From an uncultured Lachnospiraceae bacterium (lineage in GTDB: Bacteria; Bacillota_A; Clostridia; Lachnospirales; Lachnospiraceae), in NCBI GenBank assembly GCA_947177885.1, contig CAMWWF010000226.1, positions 1 through 5,404 on the forward strand: a DNA stretch of 5,404 nucleotides, in the 5' to 3' direction. Positions 1-5,404 of the stretch are shown here, one piece after another. Every line of letters begins with the position of its first letter. Position 1 is the first letter of the stretch. The translations under genes and the position numbers were made by a program. The notes beneath the pieces were generated by a model, which ran no database searches, was not told the origin of the DNA, and saw only the letters and a program-made list of their open reading frames with translations.

Positions 1-90
1 GTGCTGACGTTATTGCCGATATTGCTGATCTATCCGTTCCTGCAGAAGTATTTTGTGAAAGGGATCACAGTGGGGGCGGTGAAGGGATAA
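1..90 (+). CDS. C-terminal end of a carbohydrate ABC transporter permease (LplC/YtcP/MalG type), partial
   Basis: The frame is open from the first base and ends at TAA 88-90, giving 29 residues. The tail contains PFLQKYFVKG followed by ITVGAVKG. In CUT1-family sugar ABC transporters, permeases of the LplC/YtcP kind characteristically end with a segment of this form (YPF.QK.F.KG...G..KG). The hydrophobic LTLLPILLIY just before it would be the end of the last membrane helix. Such permeases act in the plasma membrane with a second permease, a lipoprotein binding protein and a shared ATPase; none of these lies in the window, so they are presumably upstream. The next gene starts 62 bases downstream on the same strand with no terminator between, so the two probably share a transcript. 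The identification rests on only 29 residues but on a distinctive motif; the transported sugar cannot be read from it. Confidence 0.85.
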   Translation: MLTLLPILLIYPFLQKYFVKGITVGAVKG

Positions 91-139
91 ATAGAAAAGC
101 GTATGACAGGAATTGCGTGAGAGGAAATATGATTATACG

Positions 140-145
140 AGGAGG
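140..145 (+). promoter_or_regulatory. Ribosome binding site that fixes the hydrolase start
   Basis: A perfect AGGAGG lies 7 bases before ATG 153. It decides between three in-frame candidates: GTG 117, ATG 129 and ATG 153. GTG 117 has no such site at a proper distance. ATG 129 has only a weaker GAGAGGAA just upstream, and its extra residues are partly encoded by the AGGAGG itself. Confidence 0.85.
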
Positions 146-152
146 AAATAGA

Positions 153-1187
153 ATGAACAGGTTTGAGGTTTCTTCTTTTATGGAGATGGTTTATGAGGAT
201 GTGGTGAGGAGGGCAGGGGATCCACTGAACGAGGTGGACAACTGGAAAGATTATCAGCAGGCCAAAAAAGAACAGATACGGGATACGCTGAAGCTGCCCC
301 TGTTGAAGCAGCGCTATGACGTCCCCCTTGCGTGGCAGAAGTTGGAGGAGAAGACGGAGGACGGGATCTGCATCGGAAAATACCGGGTGAACGTGATCAG
401 GGATCTGTCCCTGGCTGTGCATGTGCTGTATGCAGGGGAGGAAGGCGCTGTTTCCCGGCGCTCCGCCCTGCTGTATCTGAACGGCCACGATCCCAGAGGA
501 GCGGAAGGTGCCTACAGGGCGCTCAGTGTGGAACGACCGGCATTGGGGATGGTGCTGGCGCAAAGAGGGTACGTGGTTCTGGTACCGGAACTGTTTGCAT
601 TAGGAGAGGCGAAACGGCGGGATGCAGCGGATGATCTGGGTGCCTGTGAGAGTTGCGCGGAAACAGAGCCGTGGCTGCTGAACTGTGGGTTGAACCTTGC
701 AGGCATCAGAGTATGGGAGGCCATAAAAACACTGGATTTCGCACAGAAGGCTCTGGACATGGACCGTTTCGGCGTGTATGGGATGTCCGGAGGCGGACAT
801 ATCTGTAATTATGTAGGGGTTCTGGACGATCGGATCGAGGCCATGATGGTGTCCGGGTATCCCAACCTGTATAAATACAGCACCATGGCTATGGTGCATT
901 GTATCTGCAACTATGTGCCGGGTCAGATCGAACTGGGGGAAAGTCATCATATCACAGCGCTGGCGGCGCCGGGGAAAAAGCTGCTGGTGATGAACGGAAG
1001 TGAGGATCCCATTTTTCCGGCAGAAGGCAGCAGAATCGCCTTTTCGTATCTGGAAGAACTATATGAGCGACTGGGGGCGGCAGGAAATTGTTCCACAGTG
1101 CTCTTTCCGGGAGGACATGAAATATCGGTGCCGGAGGTATGCCGGTGGCTGGAGGAAAACTGGCCGGCCGTGATCAGAGAGGTGTAG
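153..1187 (+). CDS. Alpha/beta hydrolase, dienelactone-hydrolase / acetyl-esterase-like (344 aa), probable carbohydrate esterase
   Basis: The protein has the layout of a serine alpha/beta hydrolase. LNGHDPRG at residues 109-116 fits the oxyanion-loop strand, normally HGHG-like in this family. YVVLVPE lies at 140-146. The nucleophile elbow GMSGGG places Ser212. NGSEDPIFP gives Asp285 and FPGGHEIS gives His322, in the canonical order and spacing. The family closest by eye is the Abhydrolase_7 / dienelactone hydrolase group that includes acetyl-xylan-esterase-like proteins. There is no signal peptide or membrane segment, so it should be cytoplasmic. The start at ATG 153 follows a perfect AGGAGG. 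It sits between a sugar permease and a GH106-like glycosidase, which suggests removal of acetyl or other acyl groups from imported oligosaccharides. The fold and triad are seen in the sequence; the substrate is inferred from context only. A peptidase or lactonase of the same fold cannot be excluded. Confidence 0.85.
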   Translation: MNRFEVSSFMEMVYEDVVRRAGDPLNEVDNWKDYQQAKKEQIRDTLKLPLLKQRYDVPLAWQKLEEKTEDGICIGKYRVNVIRDLSLAVHVLYAGEEGAVSRRSALLYLNGHDPRGAEGAYRALSVERPALGMVLAQRGYVVLVPELFALGEAKRRDAADDLGACESCAETEPWLLNCGLNLAGIRVWEAIKTLDFAQKALDMDRFGVYGMSGGGHICNYVGVLDDRIEAMMVSGYPNLYKYSTMAMVHCICNYVPGQIELGESHHITALAAPGKKLLVMNGSEDPIFPAEGSRIAFSYLEELYERLGAAGNCSTVLFPGGHEISVPEVCRWLEENWPAVIREV

Positions 1188-1196
1188 CCCGAGGTA

Positions 1197-1221
1197 TGAC
1201 CGGAATGGAGCGCACCGGTCA
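1197..1221 (+). repeat. Small inverted repeat between the hydrolase and glycosidase genes
   Basis: TGACCGG (1197-1203) and CCGGTCA (1215-1221) are perfect reverse complements separated by 11 bases. They lie in the 92-base gap between the two enzyme genes. No run of T follows, so it is not a normal terminator. As RNA it could form a short hairpin affecting message processing or stability, but a 7-base repeat can also arise by chance. The rest of the gap (1188-1279) shows only the ribosome binding site of the next gene. Confidence 0.35.
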
Positions 1222-1265
1222 GATGATCGGGATGTACAGGTCGGGAAATGGATTTTCAGTCATGA

Positions 1266-1271
1266 AAGGAG
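1266..1271 (+). promoter_or_regulatory. Ribosome binding site for the GH106-like gene
   Basis: AAGGAG ends 8 bases before ATG 1280. It favours that codon over ATG 1262, which lies upstream of this site with no purine-rich site at good spacing, and over the still longer frame open back to 1139, which would overlap the hydrolase. Choosing 1280 also puts the conserved barrel strand (YIIPFFW) close to the N-terminus, as expected for a cytoplasmic enzyme. Confidence 0.75.
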
Positions 1272-1279
1272 AATGCGCT

Positions 1280-4087
1280 ATGGAGCGAAGACTTGAGGAG
1301 GTATTGAAAGGGCGTGAAGGTAATTATATAATTCCTTTCTTCTGGCAGCATGGGGAGCCGGAGGAGACACTGCGGGCCTATATGGAAAAGATCCATATGT
1401 CCGGTATTCGTGCGGTCTGTGTGGAGTCAAGGCCCCATCCTGATTATGTGGGTGCGGGCTGGTGGAGAGATATGGATGTGATCCTGGAGGAAGCTGCCGC
1501 CAGAGAGATGCGTGTCTGGGTATTGGACGATGCTCATTTTCCCACGGGATATTGTAACGGGCAGATCGCATCGCACCCGGAGTATGGGAAGGTTTTTCTG
1601 GATCACTACACGGTGGATGTGATGGGACCTGACAGGGAGGCCTCTTTTCTGATCCGGCTGGAGGATAAGGAAGAGCTTGTGGGAGTGGTGGCAGTAAGCT
1701 GTCAGGGAATATCGGAGGAGGCACTGCCGCCGGTGGATATCACCTCCTGTGTCAGAGACGGGATCGTGTATTGGCCGGTGCCCGACGGATACTGGCGCAT
1801 TGTGGTATTGAAAACTCTGCGGGAAGGGGATAAATGCCGGAAAAATTACTGTAATCTGTTGGACCGGGATGCGGTGGCATTCTTTCTGGATACGGTTTAT
1901 GAACCTCATTGGCAGCATTACCGGGAAAGGTTCGGTAATGTGTTTGCCGGCTTTTTCTCGGATGAGCCGGAGTTCGGCAATACCTTTGGAGAATATCCCG
2001 ACACGGGGATCGGGCAGCCGACCATGCTTTTGCCCTGGAGCAGGGAGCTGGCGAAATGCTGTGCGGAAGCCTGGGGAGAGGAGAAAAATCTCTGTCTTGC
2101 CGCTCTCTGGAGTGAGCTGAAAGGATATACGGAGAGGGCAAGATACGGATATATGACCATGGCAACGGAACTGTACAGCCGGAATTTCTGTGTGCAGGTG
2201 GGGAACTGGTGCGAGGATCACGGTGTGGAGTATATCGGTCATGTGGTGGAGGACAATGGAAACCATGCCCGGACAGGGTATGGAACAGGCCATTTTTTTA
2301 AGGCGCTGTGGGGGCAGCATATGTCGGGAATAGATGTGGTGCTGCAGCAGATCCGCCCGGGATATGATGACAGAGATTTTTATCATATCGGCGGAAAGAA
2401 TACTTATGACGGCAGGTTCTTCCATTATGGGCTCGGAAAAATGGGGAGCTCCCTGGCCCATCTGGACGGAAAGAAAAAGGGACGTACAATCTGTGAGGTC
2501 TATGGAGCCTATGGGTGGACCGAAGGTCTGAAGCTGATGAAATGGATCGCGGATCATATGCTGGTTAGAGGTGTGAACTGGTTCGTACCGCATGCATTTA
2601 CTCCGGCGCCTTTTCCGGATCCTGACTGCCCGCCCCATTTCTATGCCCAGGGACGGAATCCCCAATTTCCCTGGTTCCGGAATCTTATGATGTATATGAA
2701 CAGAATGTGTCATTTGTTCAATGGAGGAGACAGTGTGATCCATACGGCGCTGCTCTATACGGCGGAAATGAGCTGGATGGGAGACTGCATGCCCTTTGAG
2801 GAAGTCGGGAAATGTCTGATGCGCAGTCAGATTGATTTTGATGTGGTGCCCATTTGGCTTCTGGGAGAGAGCCGCTTTTCAGAAGACGGAACTGTAATGC
2901 AAGTGGGTAATGCTTCTTATTCCGTGCTGATCGTACCGGAATGTGCTTTTATTCCGGAGAAAATGGCGCGGTGGATAGAGCGGGCGGCCCAGGTTGGTTT
3001 TCCGGTAGTGTTCGTGGGAGAATATCCTGAGGTGATCAGGACCGGAGAAATGGGAGTGAGAAAATGCACGGTGGCAGAAGGCAGAGAGGAAGATATCCGG
3101 AAAGCTGCAGGTATTTTCTGCAAGGGCAGTCGGGAAAAGCTCCTGGCATGTCTGAAGGAGGACATCAGAGAGATCAGGTTATCCGAGCCGCAGCCCTGGC
3201 TGCGGTATCACCAGTACAGGCAGCCGGAAGGAATGTTTTATCTGTTCTTTAACGAACATCCTACGGAACGGGTGGATACCTGGGTGGAGGTAAAGGGACT
3301 GTGGGAAGCAGCAACCCCGGACTGCCTGAGACCCGGATCCGTGCCTGCGGAAGGGCGACAGAACAGCTCAGGCGTGGCGAGCATCGCGAAAGCGGGAAAT
3401 GGCATTTGTCAGGAGCCGGATCAGAGCACGATCCATGGCGACCGGAGAAATTTTTCCTGGTATGACGGTTGGGATAATTGTCTGTATGGAACAGAACAAA
3501 ATGACCGGGGGCAGATCTGTCTGCGTCTGGCGCCATATGAGACAAAAGTATTGTATTGGGGAAATACAGATCCGGGGATGGAAATACCCGATGCCGCACT
3601 GCTTTGGGGAAGGGACGCTGACAGACAGGGGATGACTTCCGGCGCCGGACATCGGGAGCTGACAGGCGTTTGGCAGGTCTCCTTCAGGGAATATAATGAA
3701 GAACGATTTGGTTCGCCGGAGATATGGACATTCCTGAAAAATGTTACCGGACAGGAGCAGAGACCGGAATTTTCCGGTACGGTCCGGTATGAGATCTCCT
3801 TTGACTGGGATCCGGAAACTGACGGAGGGACCGCGCTCCTGGATTGCGGTCAGGTCTATGAGACATTGGAAGTGCGGCTGAACGGGATATGTCAGGCGGT
3901 GCGGGTAGCGCCGCCCTATACCCTTCTGCTGAAAGGACTTCGGAAAGGAAAAAATGACCTGGAACTGTTGGTGACAAATACTCTGGTGCATAAAATGCGG
4001 GACAGACTGTCAAAAACCATGCCGGTGGAGGCCAGCGGTATGCTGGGACCGGTATGGCTGCAGGGGACAGACTGTACATGCGGTTGA
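1280..4087 (+). CDS. GH106-like (alpha-L-rhamnosidase family) cytoplasmic glycoside hydrolase, 935 aa
   Basis: A large multidomain glycosidase. Residues 16-110 begin a TIM-barrel: YIIPFFWQHGE, ESRPHPDY (49-56), GWWRDMD and LDDAHFPTGYCNG (82-94). A beta-rich stretch at about 110-220 interrupts it. The barrel resumes with FFSDEPEF (225-232), IGHVVEDNG with Glu324, CEVYGAYGW with Glu406, and NWFVPHAF (433-440). These acidic residues are the candidate catalytic or metal-binding positions; which ones act is not decidable by eye. From about 486 (VIHTALLYTAEMSWMG) there is an alpha/beta, possibly amidotransferase-like domain. Residues about 794-935 form a GH2-like galactose-binding beta-sandwich (GTVRYEISF, VYETLEVRLNG, VTNTLV, GMLGPVWL). 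This order matches Glyco_hydro_106 proteins common in Lachnospiraceae. No signal peptide is present, so it works on imported oligosaccharides alongside the esterase and permease. Alpha-rhamnosidase is the family's known activity, but distant members are mostly untested. Confidence 0.8.
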   Translation: MERRLEEVLKGREGNYIIPFFWQHGEPEETLRAYMEKIHMSGIRAVCVESRPHPDYVGAGWWRDMDVILEEAAAREMRVWVLDDAHFPTGYCNGQIASHPEYGKVFLDHYTVDVMGPDREASFLIRLEDKEELVGVVAVSCQGISEEALPPVDITSCVRDGIVYWPVPDGYWRIVVLKTLREGDKCRKNYCNLLDRDAVAFFLDTVYEPHWQHYRERFGNVFAGFFSDEPEFGNTFGEYPDTGIGQPTMLLPWSRELAKCCAEAWGEEKNLCLAALWSELKGYTERARYGYMTMATELYSRNFCVQVGNWCEDHGVEYIGHVVEDNGNHARTGYGTGHFFKALWGQHMSGIDVVLQQIRPGYDDRDFYHIGGKNTYDGRFFHYGLGKMGSSLAHLDGKKKGRTICEVYGAYGWTEGLKLMKWIADHMLVRGVNWFVPHAFTPAPFPDPDCPPHFYAQGRNPQFPWFRNLMMYMNRMCHLFNGGDSVIHTALLYTAEMSWMGDCMPFEEVGKCLMRSQIDFDVVPIWLLGESRFSEDGTVMQVGNASYSVLIVPECAFIPEKMARWIERAAQVGFPVVFVGEYPEVIRTGEMGVRKCTVAEGREEDIRKAAGIFCKGSREKLLACLKEDIREIRLSEPQPWLRYHQYRQPEGMFYLFFNEHPTERVDTWVEVKGLWEAATPDCLRPGSVPAEGRQNSSGVASIAKAGNGICQEPDQSTIHGDRRNFSWYDGWDNCLYGTEQNDRGQICLRLAPYETKVLYWGNTDPGMEIPDAALLWGRDADRQGMTSGAGHRELTGVWQVSFREYNEERFGSPEIWTFLKNVTGQEQRPEFSGTVRYEISFDWDPETDGGTALLDCGQVYETLEVRLNGICQAVRVAPPYTLLLKGLRKGKNDLELLVTNTLVHKMRDRLSKTMPVEASGMLGPVWLQGTDCTCG

Positions 4088-4099
4088 AAGAAAATGTGG

Positions 4100-4130
4100 G
4101 AAAGCTCTGCGGAAGCGGAGCTTTCTTTGT
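4100..4130 (+). terminator. Rho-independent terminator of the glycan operon
   Basis: GAAAGCTCTGC (4100-4110) pairs with GCGGAGCTTTC (4115-4125) over 11 positions, including one T-G wobble, around a GGAA tetraloop (4111-4114), and is followed by TTTGT. It starts 12 bases after the glycosidase stop codon. The T tract is short but the stem is strong. It marks the 3' end of the carbohydrate operon, so what follows is a separate unit. Confidence 0.8.
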
Positions 4131-4146
4131 ATCAAAAGAAAAAGAG

Positions 4147-4168
4147 GTACATCGGATGCGAGATGTAC
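4147..4168. repeat. Inverted repeat at the operon / two-component boundary
   Basis: GTACATC (4147-4153) and GATGTAC (4162-4168) are perfect reverse complements with an 8-base spacer. The repeat sits just after the operon terminator, where sequence resembling a response regulator begins. It could be an operator-like dyad, the scar of an insertion, or coincidence. The stretch 4131-4163 holds nothing else recognisable. Confidence 0.35.
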
Positions 4169-4670
4169 GCGGATCAGGCAGTTTTCTCATTGTCCCATTC
4201 TGTTCCTGTCTTCAAAAAATGATGAATTGGATAAATTGCTTGGCTTGGCAGTAGGCAGTGACGATTATGTAACAAAACCTTTTAGTCCCAAAGAAGTAGC
4301 ATACAGGGTAAAGGCACAGTTGCGGCGGGCAGAATATAAGAATACTCCAATGAAAAATCAGTCTATGAAAATAGGACAGTTGATGATTGATACGCAAGGC
4401 TGCCGGGTGACGAAAGGCGAAAAAGAAATTGAATTGACTGCCCGTGAGGTTGAAATTTTGGATTATATGGCAGAAAATTTAGGACGTGTTATCAGCAGAG
4501 AACGTCTGTATGAAACCATTTGGGGTGAAGACAGTTTTGGATGTGACAATACAATCATGGTGCATATCCGGCATCTGCGTGAAAAGATAGAGGACAATCC
4601 TGCTATCCCCGAATATATCATAACAATGAAAGGTTTAGGCTATAAACTGGTGAATCCTTATGAAAAGTAA
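4164..4670 (+). pseudogene. Response regulator of the OmpR/VanR type, 5'-truncated
   Basis: The frame reads CTRIRQFSHC then PILFLSSK (4194-4217, strand beta-4 of a receiver), then DELDKLLGLAVGSDDYVTKPF, whose conserved Lys is codon 4275-4277. A linker follows, then a complete winged-helix DNA-binding domain (about 4365-4667) with ELTAREVEIL, HIRHLREKIEDNP and GLGYKLV. About 168 codons remain of the roughly 225-230 usual for this family. The N-terminal part of the receiver is missing, including the acidic pocket and phospho-acceptor Asp, and no credible start codon or ribosome binding site lies in front. TTG 4227 falls inside helix alpha-4 and is not a believable start. Homology fades between 4131 and 4164, so the break lies just after the operon terminator. 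It overlaps the kinase gene by 11 bases, the usual arrangement of such pairs. It cannot be phosphorylated in the normal way. Confidence 0.85.
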
Positions 4671-5289
4671 ACAGAAATTCAATCCGTTTTTATGTTCATT
4701 TGCTGTTTTTTCCATTTTTGTCTTGATGATGGCATCTATTACAATCGGTTTGTTTTATTATATATTTTCCATTCCGGAGCCGGAGGGGCTGAGTATCGCT
4801 TCATGGGCGCAGATGTTTACAGATAATTTTTCTGTTTGGATGGATTACAAAGACGAAAACCTGGAAGTAGAAAAAATAGGGCTTGACCGTTTGGATGAAT
4901 ATGGATTATGGATTCAGGTAATTGATGAATCCGGGCAGGAGATTTTTTCTTATAACAAGCCGGAAAGTTATCCCACAAGCTATCCTGCCTCTGCGCTGCT
5001 TGCTTTTAGTACAAGTGCTTATGAGAATGAAAATACTGTTTTTGTAAGCTGTTTAGAAGATTTAACAGAAACTTGCAGCTATATCATAGGGTACCCCTAT
5101 GCAATTGGAAAATATATGCTGTATTATAATGGTGAAAGATTTACCCGGTTTGTCGAGGATGTGTTTGAGCCGCTTGTGGAGAGGGCGGAGAAGATTTATG
5201 TAGGCTCCTGCATGGATACCGCAAGATCGGCAGGCAGGAATGCACGCCGTACTGTATCTACGAACAGGATTTGCATGATGCGGTCTTAA
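4660..5289 (+). pseudogene. Two-component sensor histidine kinase, only N-terminal sensor part retained
   Basis: ATG 4660 overlaps the end of the response regulator by 11 bases, with a weak GGTGA (4649-4653) 6 bases before it: a translationally coupled partner. Residues 10-36 form a strong membrane helix after a short basic N-terminus (MKSKQK). Residues about 37-163 look like the extracellular sensor region of VanS-type kinases from Firmicutes and end with KYMLYYNGERFTR. A second membrane helix, HAMP, the phospho-accepting His box and the ATPase domain should follow, but the frame changes character at about 5149. It continues as a hydrophilic tail (VEDVFEPLVERAEK...) and an Arg-rich out-of-frame stretch, stopping at TAA 5287-5289. 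At 209 residues it is less than half a normal kinase and cannot signal. The tail after residue 163 is almost certainly not original coding sequence. Confidence 0.75.
5149..5204. other. Unassigned junction segment between kinase and recombinase fragments
   Basis: In the kinase frame this segment reads FVEDVFEPLVERAEKIYV, hydrophilic and helix-like, unlike the second membrane helix expected there. In the frame of the downstream recombinase-like piece there is a stop at 5166-5168. I recognise no family on either strand. It is either a remnant of a third gene or random sequence created at a junction. Confidence 0.4.
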
Positions 5290-5318
5290 AGGACATACGG
5301 GAGTGGGCGAAGCTGGCG
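5202..5318 (+). pseudogene. Fragment of a large serine recombinase (end of zinc-ribbon region), both ends missing
   Basis: Read in the frame with codons starting at 5202, this stretch gives HGYRKIGRQECTPYCIYEQD then LHDAVLKDIREWAKLA. Large serine recombinases of clostridial transposons and phages have, after the resolvase and recombinase domains, a zinc-ribbon region ending in a pattern like C..H.I....L...VL.DI, followed by helices. The match here is to that C..(Y/H).I.E..L...VLKDIR pattern. Only about 39 codons remain: the catalytic Ser domain and the coiled-coil end are absent. The first Cys residues of the ribbon are not visible upstream, because a stop at 5166-5168 closes the frame. The piece is non-functional. 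The identification is by pattern on a short segment, so it is moderate; it suggests a mobile element once lay nearby. Confidence 0.5.
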
Positions 5319-5404
5319 GACCGCAGTATTGTGATGGATGTCGGCAAGGTGCTCGATATGGGACCCCATGAGGACCTGACGGCCCGGCCCGGACAGTACG
5401 CGAA
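5310..5404 (+). pseudogene. C-terminal tail of an ABC exporter ATP-binding domain, fragment running off the window
   Basis: In the same frame as the recombinase-like piece, the sequence reads KLADRSIVMDVGKVLDMGPH followed by EDLTARPGQYA. This matches the segment just after the H-loop in ABC exporter-type ATPases (ADRI.V...G.....GTHEEL....G.Y). The Walker A, signature, Walker B and H-loop motifs that should precede it are absent. The string KLAD would fit both neighbours, so the fusion point lies at about 5307-5325. A hand count of line 5341-5400 gives 40 of 60 G+C, richer than anything else in the window. The frame is still open at the last base, so its true end is unknown. The family call is moderately secure; its substrate cannot be inferred. 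Confidence 0.55.

Noticed and set aside
103..133. Possible promoter before the hydrolase gene: ATGACA (103-108) and TATGAT (128-133)
   Set aside because: The spacer is 19 bases, longer than preferred, and the implied transcript start would fall almost on the ribosome binding site at 140-145. The gap is better explained as an ordinary operon spacer.
117..152. Earlier in-frame starts for the hydrolase (GTG 117, ATG 129)
   Set aside because: ATG 153 has a perfect AGGAGG at 7 bases; the extra residues would be encoded by the ribosome binding site itself and have no family-like sequence.
30..563. A 177-codon minus-strand open frame over the permease end and hydrolase start
   Set aside because: No recognisable domain or ribosome binding site, and it lies opposite two well-supported genes.
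1139..1279. N-terminal extension of the glycosidase frame back to 1139, or a start at ATG 1262
   Set aside because: The extension overlaps the hydrolase gene and shows no conserved sequence; the ribosome binding site at 1266-1271 serves ATG 1280.
1427..2743. A 438-codon open frame on the minus strand inside the glycosidase gene
   Set aside because: Its translation is rich in His, Ile, Pro and Ser with no domain pattern, has no ribosome binding site, and lies wholly opposite a conserved enzyme gene; it is an antisense shadow of that gene's codon usage.
4054..4254. A 66-codon plus-strand frame across the end of the glycosidase, the terminator and the regulator start
   Set aside because: It crosses a strong terminator and its right half is the regulator's sequence read in the wrong frame.
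5190..5289. The C-terminal tail of the kinase frame (GSCMDTARSAGRNARRTV...) as a functional arginine-rich peptide
   Set aside because: The same bases read in another frame give the recombinase-like pattern, so the Arg-rich tail is an out-of-frame reading past a join.
1..5404. CRISPR arrays, tRNA or rRNA genes, riboswitches, tandem repeats and complete insertion sequences
   Set aside because: None is visible: no regularly spaced repeats, no cloverleaf or rRNA-like stretches, no long conserved leader, and no intact transposase or paired terminal repeats.

Overview
The window looks like a piece of a Firmicutes genome, most probably a gut-type Lachnospiraceae/Clostridia member. The reasons are strong AGGAGG-type ribosome binding sites, a carbohydrate ABC permease of the LplC/YtcP type, a cytoplasmic glycosidase set beside it, and a VanR/VanS-like two-component pair. 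No ribosomal RNA or other taxonomic marker is present, so this placement is inference.

The left three quarters (1-4130) is a co-directional carbohydrate-utilisation operon on the + strand. It holds the last 29 residues of an ABC sugar-transporter permease (1-90), a 344-residue alpha/beta hydrolase with an intact Ser-Asp-His triad (153-1187), and a 935-residue GH106-like (alpha-L-rhamnosidase-type) glycosidase (1280-4087). It closes with a convincing rho-independent terminator (4100-4130). Neither enzyme has a signal peptide. The simplest reading is import of a decorated oligosaccharide, followed by intracellular removal of ester groups and cleavage of the glycoside.

The right quarter (about 4131-5404) is a patchwork of broken genes that does not belong to the operon. 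A response regulator begins in the middle of its receiver domain. It is followed, with an 11-base overlap, by a sensor kinase that keeps its first membrane segment and most of its extracellular part, then stops matching at about 5149. After roughly 55 unassigned bases there is a short piece resembling the end of the zinc-ribbon region of a large serine recombinase. That piece runs in frame into what looks like the C-terminal tail of an ABC exporter ATPase, cut by the window edge. Base composition changes with the pieces: hand counts on single 60-base lines give about 55-57% GC in the operon, 30-45% in the two-component part and 57-67% at the right end.

No clearly new biological system is visible. 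The points most worth checking are the uncharacterised GH106-like enzyme with its esterase partner, and whether the right-hand mosaic is real genomic decay around a mobile element or a metagenome assembly chimera.
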